64,000 nucleotides of DNA from CBDCUC01 sp965222485 (lineage in GTDB: Bacteria > Pseudomonadota > Alphaproteobacteria > Rhizobiales > Hyphomicrobiaceae): positions 1,674,001 to 1,738,000 of the forward strand of contig CBDCUC010000040.1 of assembly GCA_965222485.1 (NCBI GenBank). The letters are read 5' to 3'. Both the position numbers and the translations under genes were made by a program. The notes under the pieces were generated by a model that was given only the letters and a program-made list of their open reading frames with translations, searched no databases and was not told where the DNA came from. Shown here piece by piece: positions 8,688-17,791 of this stretch (positions are counted from its first letter, which is position 1; every line of letters starts with the position of its first letter).

Positions 8688-9122
8688 ATGCGGATTGCGC
8701 AAAATCTCATTTTTCTGCCCATGCTGGTGCAGGCGGTGCTGACAATTGCCGTCCTGATCGCGCTGTTTCCCGCGCGGGTGGCGTCAATGAGGACAAGAAG
8801 ACAATCACTGCGCGATATTACCGTGGCGACGGATGCTGCCTGGGAGCGGCAGGCACTGAAGGTCAGCAACAATTACAAAAGCCAGTTTGAGCTTCCGGTA
8901 TTGTTCTATGTCGCCTGTGTGCTTGCGCTCGCCTTACGTCAGGTCGACATCTGGTTTCTCTCTCTGGCGTTTCTCTTTACGTTGAGCAGGATTGTTCATA
9001 GCGGGCTGCATATTGGCAGCGAATGGTTGGTCGGACGGTTCCTGGCATTTTGTTGCGGGCTGATCATTGTTGTGGCGTTGTGGGTTTTGCTAACGGTCCG
9101 CCTGGTTGCTGCGGGGTTTTAG
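8688..9122 (+). CDS. MAPEG family membrane protein
   Basis: The product is an inner-membrane protein of 144 residues with four predicted helices (about residues 8-30, 66-82, 86-103 and 116-140). It matches bacterial MAPEG proteins (membrane-associated proteins in eicosanoid and glutathione metabolism). The family signature is seen in NNYKSQFELPVLFY on the cytoplasmic side of helix 2 and in SRIVHSGLHI. Bacterial members are mostly uncharacterised, some having glutathione-dependent activity. The stop is followed after only 3 nt by the rsmB start, so the two are probably co-transcribed. Confidence 0.85.
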   Translation: MRIAQNLIFLPMLVQAVLTIAVLIALFPARVASMRTRRQSLRDITVATDAAWERQALKVSNNYKSQFELPVLFYVACVLALALRQVDIWFLSLAFLFTLSRIVHSGLHIGSEWLVGRFLAFCCGLIIVVALWVLLTVRLVAAGF

Positions 9123-9125
9123 GTC

Positions 9126-10430
9126 ATGAGAATTGGTGCGCGCATGAAGGCGGCCGAGGAGGTCCTGCGCGAGATCTTCGACCATCATCGGCCTGCCTCG
9201 CAAGCGCTTGCAGACTGGGGACGGTCTCATCGGTTTGCTGGGTCCGGAGACCGCGCGGCCATTGGGACGCTGGTGTTTGATTCACTGCGACGCCGAAAAT
9301 CCATTGCCGCGCGCATGGAAGCCGACACGCCACGCGCGCTTGTGCTCGGTGCGGCTCGTGACGCGTTGGGGATCACAAACGATGAGGTCACGGCTGCGGC
9401 TGACGGTTCCGAATACGCTATTTCGGCTCTGAGCGAACTGGAACAGGCGCTTTTAAACGGCGAACAGGCCACGCCATCCGCTGCGCCCGACATTATCGGA
9501 GACTATCCCGAGTGGTTGGGGCCATCATTCGAGAGAGTTTTTGGTGCCCGCGCTGGCGAAGAAGGTGCCGGCTTGAGCCGTCGTGCGCCGATCGACCTCA
9601 GGGTGAATGGTCTGAAAGCCGAGCGGGAGAAGGTTTTGCGCGCCTTGTCGCGCTTCAATGCTGTGGAAACGCCATGGTCGCCTATAGGGGTGCGAATTGC
9701 GGCGCCGGCTGGGGGCGCGCGAGCGCCGAATGTGGAAGCGGAAAACGGACATGGCAAGGGCTGGTTCGAAGTGCAGGATGAGGGCAGCCAGTTAGCCGGT
9801 TTGCTTGCTGGTGCTGGACCGCGTGAGCAGGTGTTAGATCTTTGCGCGGGCGCAGGCGGCAAGACGTTGGAGATGGCGGCCCAGATGCGAAACACTGGCC
9901 AGATCTATGCCTATGATACGTCGCGTCAGCAATTGCGTCCCATATTTGAGCGGCTCAAGCGGGCCGGTGCGCGCAATGTTCAGGTGATGGACGCTGGCGA
10001 CGAGGCGGGGTTGCGTGCGCTGGGCCCGCGCTTCGATGTCGTGCTCGTAGATGCGCCGTGCACGGGTACGGGGACGTGGCGGCGGCGGCCCGATGCCAAA
10101 TGGCGATTGAAGCCTCAAAATATCGATGAACGCCAGGGCGAACAACGAAAGGCCATCGCGCTTGGCGCGGATATGGTCAAACCAGGCGGGCATCTCATTT
10201 ATGTGACCTGTTCGGTGTTGCCAGAAGAAAACTCTGATCAGGTCACGTGGTTCTGCCAGGAACAACATGATTACCGCGTCGTGCCTTTCGCGGAACGATG
10301 GACGAAGCATGTCGGTGGCGAGGTGCCGGTGTCGGCCGACGGGCGTGACGATACACTTCTTCTGACACCGGCGACACACGGCACCGACGGTTTCTTTATC
10401 GCTGTATTGCGACGACGTTCGCAGGGCTGA
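9126..10430 (+). CDS. rsmB: 16S rRNA m5C967 methyltransferase RsmB-type
   Basis: This RNA (cytosine-5) methyltransferase of the NOL1/NOP2/Sun group has 434 residues. An N-terminal NusB-like helical domain (about residues 1-140) precedes the Rossmann methyltransferase. The SAM-binding motif I is VLDLCAGAGGKTLEMA. Motif IV VDAPCTGTGTWRRRPD carries C312 and motif VI YVTCSVLPEEN carries the nucleophile C362. The two-cysteine arrangement is diagnostic of this class. NusB-domain presence favours RsmB over RsmF. In many alphaproteobacteria this gene lies between guaB and guaA, exactly as here. Confidence 0.92.
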   Translation: MRIGARMKAAEEVLREIFDHHRPASQALADWGRSHRFAGSGDRAAIGTLVFDSLRRRKSIAARMEADTPRALVLGAARDALGITNDEVTAAADGSEYAISALSELEQALLNGEQATPSAAPDIIGDYPEWLGPSFERVFGARAGEEGAGLSRRAPIDLRVNGLKAEREKVLRALSRFNAVETPWSPIGVRIAAPAGGARAPNVEAENGHGKGWFEVQDEGSQLAGLLAGAGPREQVLDLCAGAGGKTLEMAAQMRNTGQIYAYDTSRQQLRPIFERLKRAGARNVQVMDAGDEAGLRALGPRFDVVLVDAPCTGTGTWRRRPDAKWRLKPQNIDERQGEQRKAIALGADMVKPGGHLIYVTCSVLPEENSDQVTWFCQEQHDYRVVPFAERWTKHVGGEVPVSADGRDDTLLLTPATHGTDGFFIAVLRRRSQG

Positions 10431-10448
10431 GCGGGGTGTACGCTGACC

Positions 10449-11393
10449 ATGACTGTTCGTGCCGCCGGTACTGAGATCGTCAAACTTGCCTCGGGGCGCA
10501 GCGTTGGTGTCCAGGTCTATGGTGTTGAGCCTGGTCGTGGGGTCCCTGTATTGGCCTTGCACGGCGCACCGGCTTCACGGTTGATGTTCGATGTCACAGA
10601 CAAGGCGGCGCGCGATCTCGGGCTGACGCTTTATTGTCCCGACCGTCCGGGTTATGGGCTGACGCCGTATGATGGCGGTGCGCCGCTTGGCGCGCGTGCC
10701 GATGAACTCCTCGATGTTGCAACGGCGCTGGGGCTTGAAAACTTTGCAGTCTTGGCGATTTCGGGTGGCGGTCCGTACGGCGTGGCGCTGGCGGCGCGGC
10801 ACCCGGACCGTGTCAACGCGCTGTCTCTCGTCAACCCGGTAGGTCCGGTGCGAGACTTGATCGGCCATTCGCCGACGAAGTCGGAAGGCGGAGCGAATTC
10901 AGGCCTTACCCCGGCACGCATGTCGGCATGGCACCGATGGTTTTTCTTGACGTTGCCAGGTCAAAAGCGACTGCTCGCCTTGCTTGCACGAATGGCCGAA
11001 TTAGGTGTGCATTATACGCCAAGAGTAATCGTTCGGCTTTTTGGTATGGCACTGGGAAAAAACGACAACTCTGTTTTGCGGCAACCTGAGGTCTTTGCGA
11101 GTTTTCTTGCGATGACTCGGGAGGCGCTGCGGCAAGGGATGCAGGCAGGTCAGGCGGATCTTCAGATCTATTCGAAAAGCTGGGATGTAGACTACGCCGG
11201 CATCACGGCGCCGACGCAGTTGTGGCAAGGAACTTCCGATCGGCTGGTGCCGCCTGAGGCTGCGTATTATCTTGTGCGCCAGATTGAGGGCTGTCGTCTC
11301 ACCCGCCTGGAGGGTGAGGGTCACTTTTGGGTCTACAATCGCATTCATGACGTTCTTGCCGCGCTGCGGGCGCATTTGCCAAGCAGCGATTAA
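10449..11393 (+). CDS. Alpha/beta-fold hydrolase
   Basis: The product is a serine hydrolase of 314 residues with no signal peptide. The oxyanion strand-loop is LHGAPASRLMFD. The nucleophile elbow is AISGGGPYG with S105. The acid is probably the aspartate in QGTSDRLVPPE and the base the histidine in GEGHFWVYN, completing the triad. A helical lid lies between (about residues 140-220). It follows rsmB with an 18-nt gap, so co-transcription is likely. The substrate cannot be inferred. Confidence 0.88.
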   Translation: MTVRAAGTEIVKLASGRSVGVQVYGVEPGRGVPVLALHGAPASRLMFDVTDKAARDLGLTLYCPDRPGYGLTPYDGGAPLGARADELLDVATALGLENFAVLAISGGGPYGVALAARHPDRVNALSLVNPVGPVRDLIGHSPTKSEGGANSGLTPARMSAWHRWFFLTLPGQKRLLALLARMAELGVHYTPRVIVRLFGMALGKNDNSVLRQPEVFASFLAMTREALRQGMQAGQADLQIYSKSWDVDYAGITAPTQLWQGTSDRLVPPEAAYYLVRQIEGCRLTRLEGEGHFWVYNRIHDVLAALRAHLPSSD

Positions 11394-11435
11394 TTCCAGC
11401 TCAGGTGATAATATTTTTGGAGCGTCGTTTGCGAT

Positions 11436-11939
11436 ATGCGCAGGTATGCCGCCGTTCCCGTGTTCTTCATCGTCAGTGCTGCTGCTCTGTTTTATGCCGG
11501 CATCGGTCCTGATGGCATTACGGATTCTGGCCTTGCCGTCGCTGATCATGTGCTGTCCGCTGAGGCACAGTTTGCAATCATTCTCTTCTGCGCCTGCCTA
11601 TCGGCTGTTGCCGGTTGGCTAGTCTGGTGGGGGCAGGGGCTCGGGCCGGCGCTGGGTTTGTGGGTGGTCTGTCTCGTTGCCAACGCCCTGTGGCTTTCGG
11701 AGGCACTGGCGCAAACCGATCAAAACGGGGCACTGACATTTCTGCTGATTGCCGTTGCCGCCGCAGTTTTGTTTGTGCGGACATCCTGGCGGATTAGGCA
11801 AAGCGCTTCTGTGCTGTTCGTTCCAGTTGCTGCTTGGCTTCTTCTTACGCTTTATCTCTCTGTGCAGGCGGCGGGATATTTGGGGTCAGCGACCAATCCG
11901 GAGCCGGAGCCAAGGGCGGTGTCCACAGGCGCTCCTTGA
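11436..11939 (+). CDS. Small polytopic membrane protein, possibly a diverged TspO/MBR protein
   Basis: The protein has 167 residues and about five hydrophobic helices, starting at the ATG at 11436. The helix-3 segment LGLWVVCLVANALWLSEAL and the last helix FVPVAAWLLLTLYLSVQAAGYL resemble the spacing of tryptophan, asparagine and aromatic residues in TspO/MBR proteins. The usual PxW signature at the N-terminus is not visible, so the assignment is tentative. It sits between the hydrolase and guaA. The C-terminal tail is Pro/Glu-rich and short. Confidence 0.6.
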   Translation: MRRYAAVPVFFIVSAAALFYAGIGPDGITDSGLAVADHVLSAEAQFAIILFCACLSAVAGWLVWWGQGLGPALGLWVVCLVANALWLSEALAQTDQNGALTFLLIAVAAAVLFVRTSWRIRQSASVLFVPVAAWLLLTLYLSVQAAGYLGSATNPEPEPRAVSTGAP

Positions 11940-12010
11940 CGCGGTGGCGGGTGGGTGGTCTACCCGCCCGGTACGACAGTTGCCCCTTCCACGAAAGCCT
12001 ATTTCGCCCA

Positions 12011-13558
12011 ATGACCGACACAGTTCTCATCATCGACTTTGGCAGCCAGGTGACCCAGCTGATCGCACGCCGTGTGCGCGAAGCGGGCGTCTATAGCGAG
12101 ATCGTTCCCTTTAATACGGCAGAGGATGCCTATCAAAGGCTGTCGCCGAAGGCGGTTATTCTCTCGGGCGGACCGGCTAGTGTGACGCACACGGATACGC
12201 CGCGTGCGCCTGAATGGGTGTGGCAAAGCGGTTTGCCCGTGCTGGGTATTTGCTACGGCGAGCAAACCATGGTGGCTCAGCTCGGCGGTGAGGTTGAAGC
12301 CGGACATGAGCGGGAGTTCGGCCGAGCGGAGCTGGAGGTGACCGACAGTTGCGCGTTATTTGACGGTGTGTGGGACGTCGGTGCGCGCGACCAGGTCTGG
12401 ATGAGTCACGGCGACCGCGTGACGAGATTACCGGACGGGTTTCGTGTGGTCGGTGTGTCCAATGGTGCACCGTTTGCTGCAATCGCGGACGAAGAGCGCA
12501 AGCTTTACGCAGTGCAGTTTCACCCCGAAGTCGTGCATACTCCGAAGGGCGCAGCGCTGTTGTCGAACTTCGTGCACAAAATTGCCGGCCTTGCCGGTGA
12601 CTGGACGATGGCGCACTTTCGCTCAACAGAAATTGCCAAGATCAAGGAGCAAGTCGGAGAGGGTCGCGTTATTTCCGGCTTATCGGGTGGGGTCGACTCG
12701 GCTGTCGCCTCCGTTCTGATACACGAGGCCATTGGTGATCAGCTGACATGTATCTTCGTCGATCACGGCCTGATGCGTGAGGGCGAAGCCGATGAAGTCG
12801 TGGCGCTGTTTCGTGACGCTTACAACATTCCACTCATTCACGTTGATGCGCGGGAGCGTTTTGTTGGTGCCCTGAAGGGCGTGGACGAACCGGAAAGAAA
12901 GCGCAAAATAATTGGCGGTCTGTTTATCGACGTGTTCGAGGAAGAAGCTGGCAAGCTAGGTGGCGCCGAGTTTCTGGCTCAAGGCACACTTTATCCGGAT
13001 GTGATTGAGAGTGTGTCGTTTACCGGTGGTCCCTCGGTCACGATCAAATCGCATCATAATGTCGGCGGCCTTCCGGAGCGCATGAATTTGAAGCTTGTCG
13101 AGCCGCTGCGCGAGTTGTTCAAGGACGAAGTACGTGCGCTCGGGCGCGAGCTTGGGTTGCCAGAGCACTTTATCGGGCGCCACCCATTTCCCGGTCCCGG
13201 GCTCGCCATTCGCGTTCCTGGGGCAGTTGATGAAGAAAAACTTGCGATCCTGCGCCGTGCGGATGCGATCTATTTGGAAGAAATTCGCCACGGCGGGCTT
13301 TATGACGAAATTTGGCAGGCCTTTGCGGTGTTGTTGCCTGTTCGCACGGTCGGCGTAATGGGGGATGCGCGAACCTATGATTATGTTTGTGCGCTAAGGG
13401 CGGTCACGTCAACGGATGGCATGACAGCCGACTACTATGACTTCACGCATGAGTTCTTGGGACGCGTAGCAACGAGAATCATAAACGAGGTAGCTGGCAT
13501 CAACCGCGTCGTCTATGACATCACGTCCAAACCGCCGGGCACGATTGAATGGGAATAA
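12011..13558 (+). CDS. guaA: GMP synthase, glutamine-hydrolysing
   Basis: The enzyme converts XMP to GMP with glutamine and ATP. I chose the ATG at 12011, which begins MTDTVLIIDFGSQ as GuaA does; upstream in-frame codons are not GuaA-like. The product has 515 residues. The N-terminal class I amidotransferase has nucleophile C81 in GICYGEQ and the His/Glu pair in QFHPEVVHT. The ATP pyrophosphatase domain starts with the P-loop SGGVDSAV near residue 225. The C-terminal dimerisation domain ends with the conserved RVVYDITSKPPGTIEWE. Confidence 0.97.
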   Translation: MTDTVLIIDFGSQVTQLIARRVREAGVYSEIVPFNTAEDAYQRLSPKAVILSGGPASVTHTDTPRAPEWVWQSGLPVLGICYGEQTMVAQLGGEVEAGHEREFGRAELEVTDSCALFDGVWDVGARDQVWMSHGDRVTRLPDGFRVVGVSNGAPFAAIADEERKLYAVQFHPEVVHTPKGAALLSNFVHKIAGLAGDWTMAHFRSTEIAKIKEQVGEGRVISGLSGGVDSAVASVLIHEAIGDQLTCIFVDHGLMREGEADEVVALFRDAYNIPLIHVDARERFVGALKGVDEPERKRKIIGGLFIDVFEEEAGKLGGAEFLAQGTLYPDVIESVSFTGGPSVTIKSHHNVGGLPERMNLKLVEPLRELFKDEVRALGRELGLPEHFIGRHPFPGPGLAIRVPGAVDEEKLAILRRADAIYLEEIRHGGLYDEIWQAFAVLLPVRTVGVMGDARTYDYVCALRAVTSTDGMTADYYDFTHEFLGRVATRIINEVAGINRVVYDITSKPPGTIEWE

Positions 13559-13586
13559 TGCGAATTGTGGTGCAGTAGTGTGATCG

Positions 13587-14267
13587 ATGAGCGGATCGAG
13601 TAAAGGTGAGATGTCGAGGGGCGGGGCGGGTGCGCCGCCGCAGTTTGACTCCCAGTTCAGCGAAGAGTTTTCACAACTTATTCGCTGGCGCAGAGATGTG
13701 CGCCGCTTTCAAAGATCGCCATTGCCAGAAGGTGCGCTTGAAGAGTTGTTGTCGCTTGCCCGGTTTGCGCCGTCGGTGGGTCTGTCGCAGCCGTGGCGAT
13801 ATGTGGTTGTGGAAAGTGCGGCCAAGCGCGCAGCCGTCAGAGCAAACTTCGAAGCTGCCAACGCGGAAGCTCTGAACGCATACGACGAGGAGCGCGCGAG
13901 CCTTTATGCCCGGCTGAAACTTGCTGGGCTGGATGATGCGCCTGAGCAGCTCGCCGTTTTTTGTGATTCCGATTGCATGACAGGGCACGGCCTTGGCAGG
14001 CGGACGATGCCCGAGATGCTGGAATATTCCGTTGTCATGGCGGTGCATACGTTGTGGCTGGCGGCAAGGGCGCGGGGCATCGGTGTCGGCTGGGTTTCGA
14101 TTCTCGATCCGGGTCGGGTGGCCCGCGATCTCGGTGTGCCGGACAGTTGGCGATTGGTTGCCTATCTTTGCATCGGCTATCCGGTGAAGGAGAGTATTGA
14201 GCCCGAGCTTGAGGCGGCAGGCTGGGAGATCCGGCAAGATAACTCTAAATTTATTCGGCGTGTCTGA
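13587..14267 (+). CDS. bluB: 5,6-dimethylbenzimidazole synthase BluB
   Basis: BluB destroys bound reduced FMN with oxygen to release 5,6-dimethylbenzimidazole, the lower ligand of cobalamin. The 226-residue protein has the nitroreductase fold. BluB-specific segments are evident: WRRDVRRFQ, ARFAPSVGLSQPWRY, GHGLGRRTMPEMLEYSVV, LWLAARARGIGVGWVSIL and the C-terminal ELEAAGWEIRQ. The ordinary nitroreductases lack most of these. No other cobalamin gene is close. The first about 20 residues are low-complexity, so a start at the second ATG (13611) is possible. Confidence 0.94.
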   Translation: MSGSSKGEMSRGGAGAPPQFDSQFSEEFSQLIRWRRDVRRFQRSPLPEGALEELLSLARFAPSVGLSQPWRYVVVESAAKRAAVRANFEAANAEALNAYDEERASLYARLKLAGLDDAPEQLAVFCDSDCMTGHGLGRRTMPEMLEYSVVMAVHTLWLAARARGIGVGWVSILDPGRVARDLGVPDSWRLVAYLCIGYPVKESIEPELEAAGWEIRQDNSKFIRRV

Positions 14268-14301
14268 TGAATAGGGTCGGGCGGTTCGTTTCTTGGGTTT
14301 G

Positions 14302-15552
14302 CTAAGTGTTATCCCGGTTTTGCATCCAGGTTCGCAATCGTTCGATACACTCCGCCATGTCTGCAGTGGGCCCGGAATAGGAAAAGCGGATGTAGTGGTG
14401 GCCGCGCCGTGCGTCGAAGTCTAATCCCGGTGTAACGGCCACGCTGGTTTGTTCCAGCATCTTGCGGGCGAATGCCAGGCTGTCGTCGGTGTGAGTGCTG
14501 ACGTCGCAGTAGAGATAGAAGGCACCATCGGCGGGTACTAGCCGATCAAAACCGGCTTCTGGCAGGCCCGTGAGAAGCAGGCTGCGGTTTTGTTCGTAAA
14601 GCTTCTTGTTTTTCTCAAGTTCCTCTTTTGCGTCGAAGGCTGCGAGAGCTGCCACCTGGGATGGGGTTGGAGGCGAAATAAACAGGTTTTGCGCCAGCCG
14701 TTCGATTGTGCGAACGAGGGGCTGAGGAACGATCATCCAGCCAATACGCCAGCCGGTCATGGAAAAATATTTCGAGAAACTATTGATGACGATGGCGTTG
14801 TCGCTTGCCTGTAGCGCTGTCATGGCGGGAAAAGTGTAATCGAGGCCGTGATAGATCTCGTCGGAAATAAACGTGATGCCGCGTTTGTCGCACAATGCGC
14901 AAATTTGTTTCAGGCGGTCGGGTTGGATCATTGTACCGGTCGGATTGGAGGGCGAGGCAATAAGTAGGCCTGCTAACGGCGATCTGGCATGCAGTTCGCC
15001 TATTTGCTCAGTGGTTGGCATCCAACGTGAATCTGGGCCGGTTTCGATGATTTCCGGGTGTCCACCAAGCGCAGTCAAGATGTGCCGGTAACAGGGATAT
15101 CCAGGTGAGGGCAGGCCCACCGCCTGGCCTGCATCAAATAATGCAAGGAACGCGAGAACGAAGGCGCCTGAGGAGCCGGTTGTCATGATCACCCGTTCAG
15201 GGTCAACGTCGATACCGTACATTTCCTCGTAGTGTTGGGCGATGCGCTGACGCAATTCATGGCGCCCGAGAGCCAGAGTATAACCCAGGGTGTCATCCGG
15301 GAGCGCGTTGATCAGTGCTTTTTGAGCAAGCTTCGGTGCTGGCGTGCCGGGCTGGCCGACTTCCATATGGATGACACGCTGGCCGCTGGCTTCTAGGGCG
15401 GCGGCGGCGCGCATGACGTCCATGACGATAAAGCTGTCAACTTCACTGCGCGCAGAGGCACCGGCAATTCTGGCCGTTGCGTGTTGTGCCGCTCTGTCTG
15501 GTGGGTTTTGCACGGCCGCGGCATCAAGGGCTCTGGTATCAGGTTTGCTCAT
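14302..15552 (-). CDS. PLP-dependent class I/II aminotransferase
   Basis: The product is a fold-type I aminotransferase of 416 residues from the ATG at 15552; a TTG at 15627 is possible but has no ribosome-binding site. Features in order: HMEVGQPGTPAP, the PLP-contacting TTGSSGAFVLAF, LLIASPSNPTGTM, the aspartate and tyrosine in ISDEIYHGLDY, and the Schiff-base lysine in SFSKYFSMTGWRIGW. C-terminal RFSYSG contains the arginine that binds the alpha-carboxylate. It belongs to the aspartate/alanine/tyrosine aminotransferase group. The amino acid substrate is not determined. It is convergent with bluB. Confidence 0.9.
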   Translation of the reverse strand: MSKPDTRALDAAAVQNPPDRAAQHATARIAGASARSEVDSFIVMDVMRAAAALEASGQRVIHMEVGQPGTPAPKLAQKALINALPDDTLGYTLALGRHELRQRIAQHYEEMYGIDVDPERVIMTTGSSGAFVLAFLALFDAGQAVGLPSPGYPCYRHILTALGGHPEIIETGPDSRWMPTTEQIGELHARSPLAGLLIASPSNPTGTMIQPDRLKQICALCDKRGITFISDEIYHGLDYTFPAMTALQASDNAIVINSFSKYFSMTGWRIGWMIVPQPLVRTIERLAQNLFISPPTPSQVAALAAFDAKEELEKNKKLYEQNRSLLLTGLPEAGFDRLVPADGAFYLYCDVSTHTDDSLAFARKMLEQTSVAVTPGLDFDARRGHHYIRFSYSGPTADMAECIERLRTWMQNRDNT

Positions 15553-15971
15553 TGGCTGGTTCTGCTTGCCCTTTGTATCCGGCTGTTCTTGCGCGACGCA
15601 CGTCGCGAAGACTTGAGAGTTTATCAATCAGTCGTGTGGTTGTGGACTCCGGTCCTTGCCGGGGACTTAAAGCGCCGGCACGATGCCTTTCTCCTGCCCC
15701 ATTGTGGTCTGTTGATCGGGGCCGTCAATCGGTGCGTAATATACCCGTAACCGTCAAAGAGCGTCCCTACACCTCGGGCAATGACTGGCGGTAACCTGAA
15801 GTGGCCTTCAGATGGATAGGCCGTGTGGTGTTGGCTTCCCAACAGTTTGTTGCCAGTCACGGCTGTGTAGCTGACTACGACAAGCTGGAGTGTTTGGGCC
15901 GAAGGGTCGATGCCGATGCCGGCGAATCACAAGGGAGCTGATTTGCGCAACCCGGAGGTCCGTTCTAAGAG
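15553..15971. other. Divergent promoter region between aminotransferase and M48 protease genes
   Basis: No gene or recognisable RNA is seen in these roughly 420 bases. The region must hold the promoters of both flanking genes. I found no strong repeat. Confidence 0.3.
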
Positions 15972-17594
15972 GTGGGTAAGCCGTCGTCGGCTGGGCGAGT
16001 TAGTACGGACGGGAATGTCAACAAGCAGGTGAGACCAGTTTATCGCCGGTGGCTCGCAAAGGCGAATGAGCCTATGGATGATATGAGCGATCCGGCTGTG
16101 GGGCAAATGGCAGCTATGTTGAAGATGATTCGCAGATCTGAACTGAAGGCACGTTCATCCTTCGCAAAGATGTATTCAGCTTGTGTGCGGACGGTTGCGA
16201 GACCGGCTGCGGGCATAAGTCTTGCGCTCTGCCTTGTCATAGTGCTCAGCTCAGTCTTGTCAGCAGCCAATGCTCAAGGGCTAAGACTTGTCCGCGACAC
16301 CGAGATCGAGTCCTTGTTAAACGATTATGCGCAGCCGATTTTTCGTGCCGCAGGCCTTGGGCGTGGCCGCGTTGCGATGCGTATTGTCAATGACAACGGA
16401 TTTAATGCGTTTGTCGTCGATGGGCGCAACGTTTTCATCAATACCGGTACGCTGGTCACAGCGCGTACGCCGAACGAGGTTATCGGGGTTATTGCGCATG
16501 AGGCCGGTCATATCGCGGGTGGGCACTTGGCGGCATTGCGCCACCGGATCAAGAAAGACCAAACGCGCTCGCTTCTTGCACAAATTCTTGGCATCGGTCT
16601 GATTGTTGCGGGCGGTGCGACAGGCGGTGATGCAGGGCGTGATCTTGGCAGTGCCGGAACAGGTGTCCTTTATGGCGGCAACGATATCATCATGCGTTCG
16701 CTTCTGGCGGAGAGGCGTTCGCAGGAAGCCGCAGCGGATCAGGCTGGCTTGGCATACCTCAACCGGACCAAACAGTCGGGTAGAGGCATGCTTGAGACGT
16801 TCGAGCGGTTCGCGCAGCAGGAGTATATCTCTGATACGCACAAGGAAGCGTTTGTGCGCAGCCATCCAGTGGCTGCGGACCGGCTGGCGCGGCTGCGTGA
16901 ACGAGTCATGTCGAGTCCCTACTATGGCGCGAAGGATAGCGAGCAGCTGCAGTTGCGTCACAATTTGATGCGCGCAAAAATCCGTGGCTTCTGCACCCCC
17001 AGTATAGACGTCCAGAACTATTATGGGCGCAAGCAGACGTTGCCGGCGAAGTATGCCCGCGCAATTGCTGCCAATTGCGATTCAACGTGCAATGGTGTCT
17101 GTCTTAAAGCTACGCCGAATTCTATCAAGCTCATTGATGAGCTCATTCAGGTCAGCAAGCGCAGCAACCCATACTTTCTCGAATTGAAGGCGCGCGTGCT
17201 TCGGCAGACCGGCAAGCCGTCGGCGGCAGTATCTCTGCTTGATGAGGCGATCAGGCTGACCGGGCGCAGACCTACCCCAATGGAAATGGAACAGGTGCGT
17301 GCGCTGCAGAAGGTGGGGAGCAAAGCAGCTCTGGCGCGGGCAGCAAAAATTCTGCGCAACATCGTCAATAACCGTGAGCGTGACAACGTCGGCGCGCATA
17401 ACCTGTTGGGGGTCATCTATTATGCGCAAGGCAAGCAGGCGCTGTCCTATCTGTCACGTGCTCAGGCACTACGCTATGCCGGTAACGGGCCGGAGGCCAA
17501 GAGCTTTGCAATGCGTGCAAAAGCTGGCTTGAAGTCGGGTACTCCGGCCTGGCGCGTCGCAACGGACATTATTGAAGAGAATGCAAAGAGGTGA
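15972..17594 (+). CDS. M48 family metalloprotease with C-terminal repeats, BepA-like
   Basis: This is a zinc protease exported to the periplasm, up to 540 residues. HEAGH (176-180 in the longest form) supplies the first ligands and catalytic glutamate; the third ligand lies in the RRSQEAAADQAGLAYL segment. A hydrophobic stretch (about residues 78-98, ending SAANAQG) is the signal sequence, so the real start may be the ATG at 16170 or 16074 rather than the GTG at 15972. The C-terminal 200 residues hold helical TPR-like repeats and six cysteines, including CDSTCNGVC. BepA/YfgC proteins degrade stalled outer-membrane proteins and assist LPS assembly; that role is inferred. Confidence 0.88.
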   Translation: MGKPSSAGRVSTDGNVNKQVRPVYRRWLAKANEPMDDMSDPAVGQMAAMLKMIRRSELKARSSFAKMYSACVRTVARPAAGISLALCLVIVLSSVLSAANAQGLRLVRDTEIESLLNDYAQPIFRAAGLGRGRVAMRIVNDNGFNAFVVDGRNVFINTGTLVTARTPNEVIGVIAHEAGHIAGGHLAALRHRIKKDQTRSLLAQILGIGLIVAGGATGGDAGRDLGSAGTGVLYGGNDIIMRSLLAERRSQEAAADQAGLAYLNRTKQSGRGMLETFERFAQQEYISDTHKEAFVRSHPVAADRLARLRERVMSSPYYGAKDSEQLQLRHNLMRAKIRGFCTPSIDVQNYYGRKQTLPAKYARAIAANCDSTCNGVCLKATPNSIKLIDELIQVSKRSNPYFLELKARVLRQTGKPSAAVSLLDEAIRLTGRRPTPMEMEQVRALQKVGSKAALARAAKILRNIVNNRERDNVGAHNLLGVIYYAQGKQALSYLSRAQALRYAGNGPEAKSFAMRAKAGLKSGTPAWRVATDIIEENAKR

Positions 17595-17791
17595 CATGGC
17601 CTGAATTTGGTGGTTGCGAACGCCCGATTTTCCCAACAGTTGCTACGCCTTGCGTACTGCGGCCATTAAAAACAGCAATGTTATTTGTCGTAGCCTCCGG
17701 TTGTGGGGTATTGGCTTTTTTCTGCAAACCTGAACGGCGGGCCATGCTATGGCCATTGAACAGATTCGACGACAACTGAAAGCGTGACGAA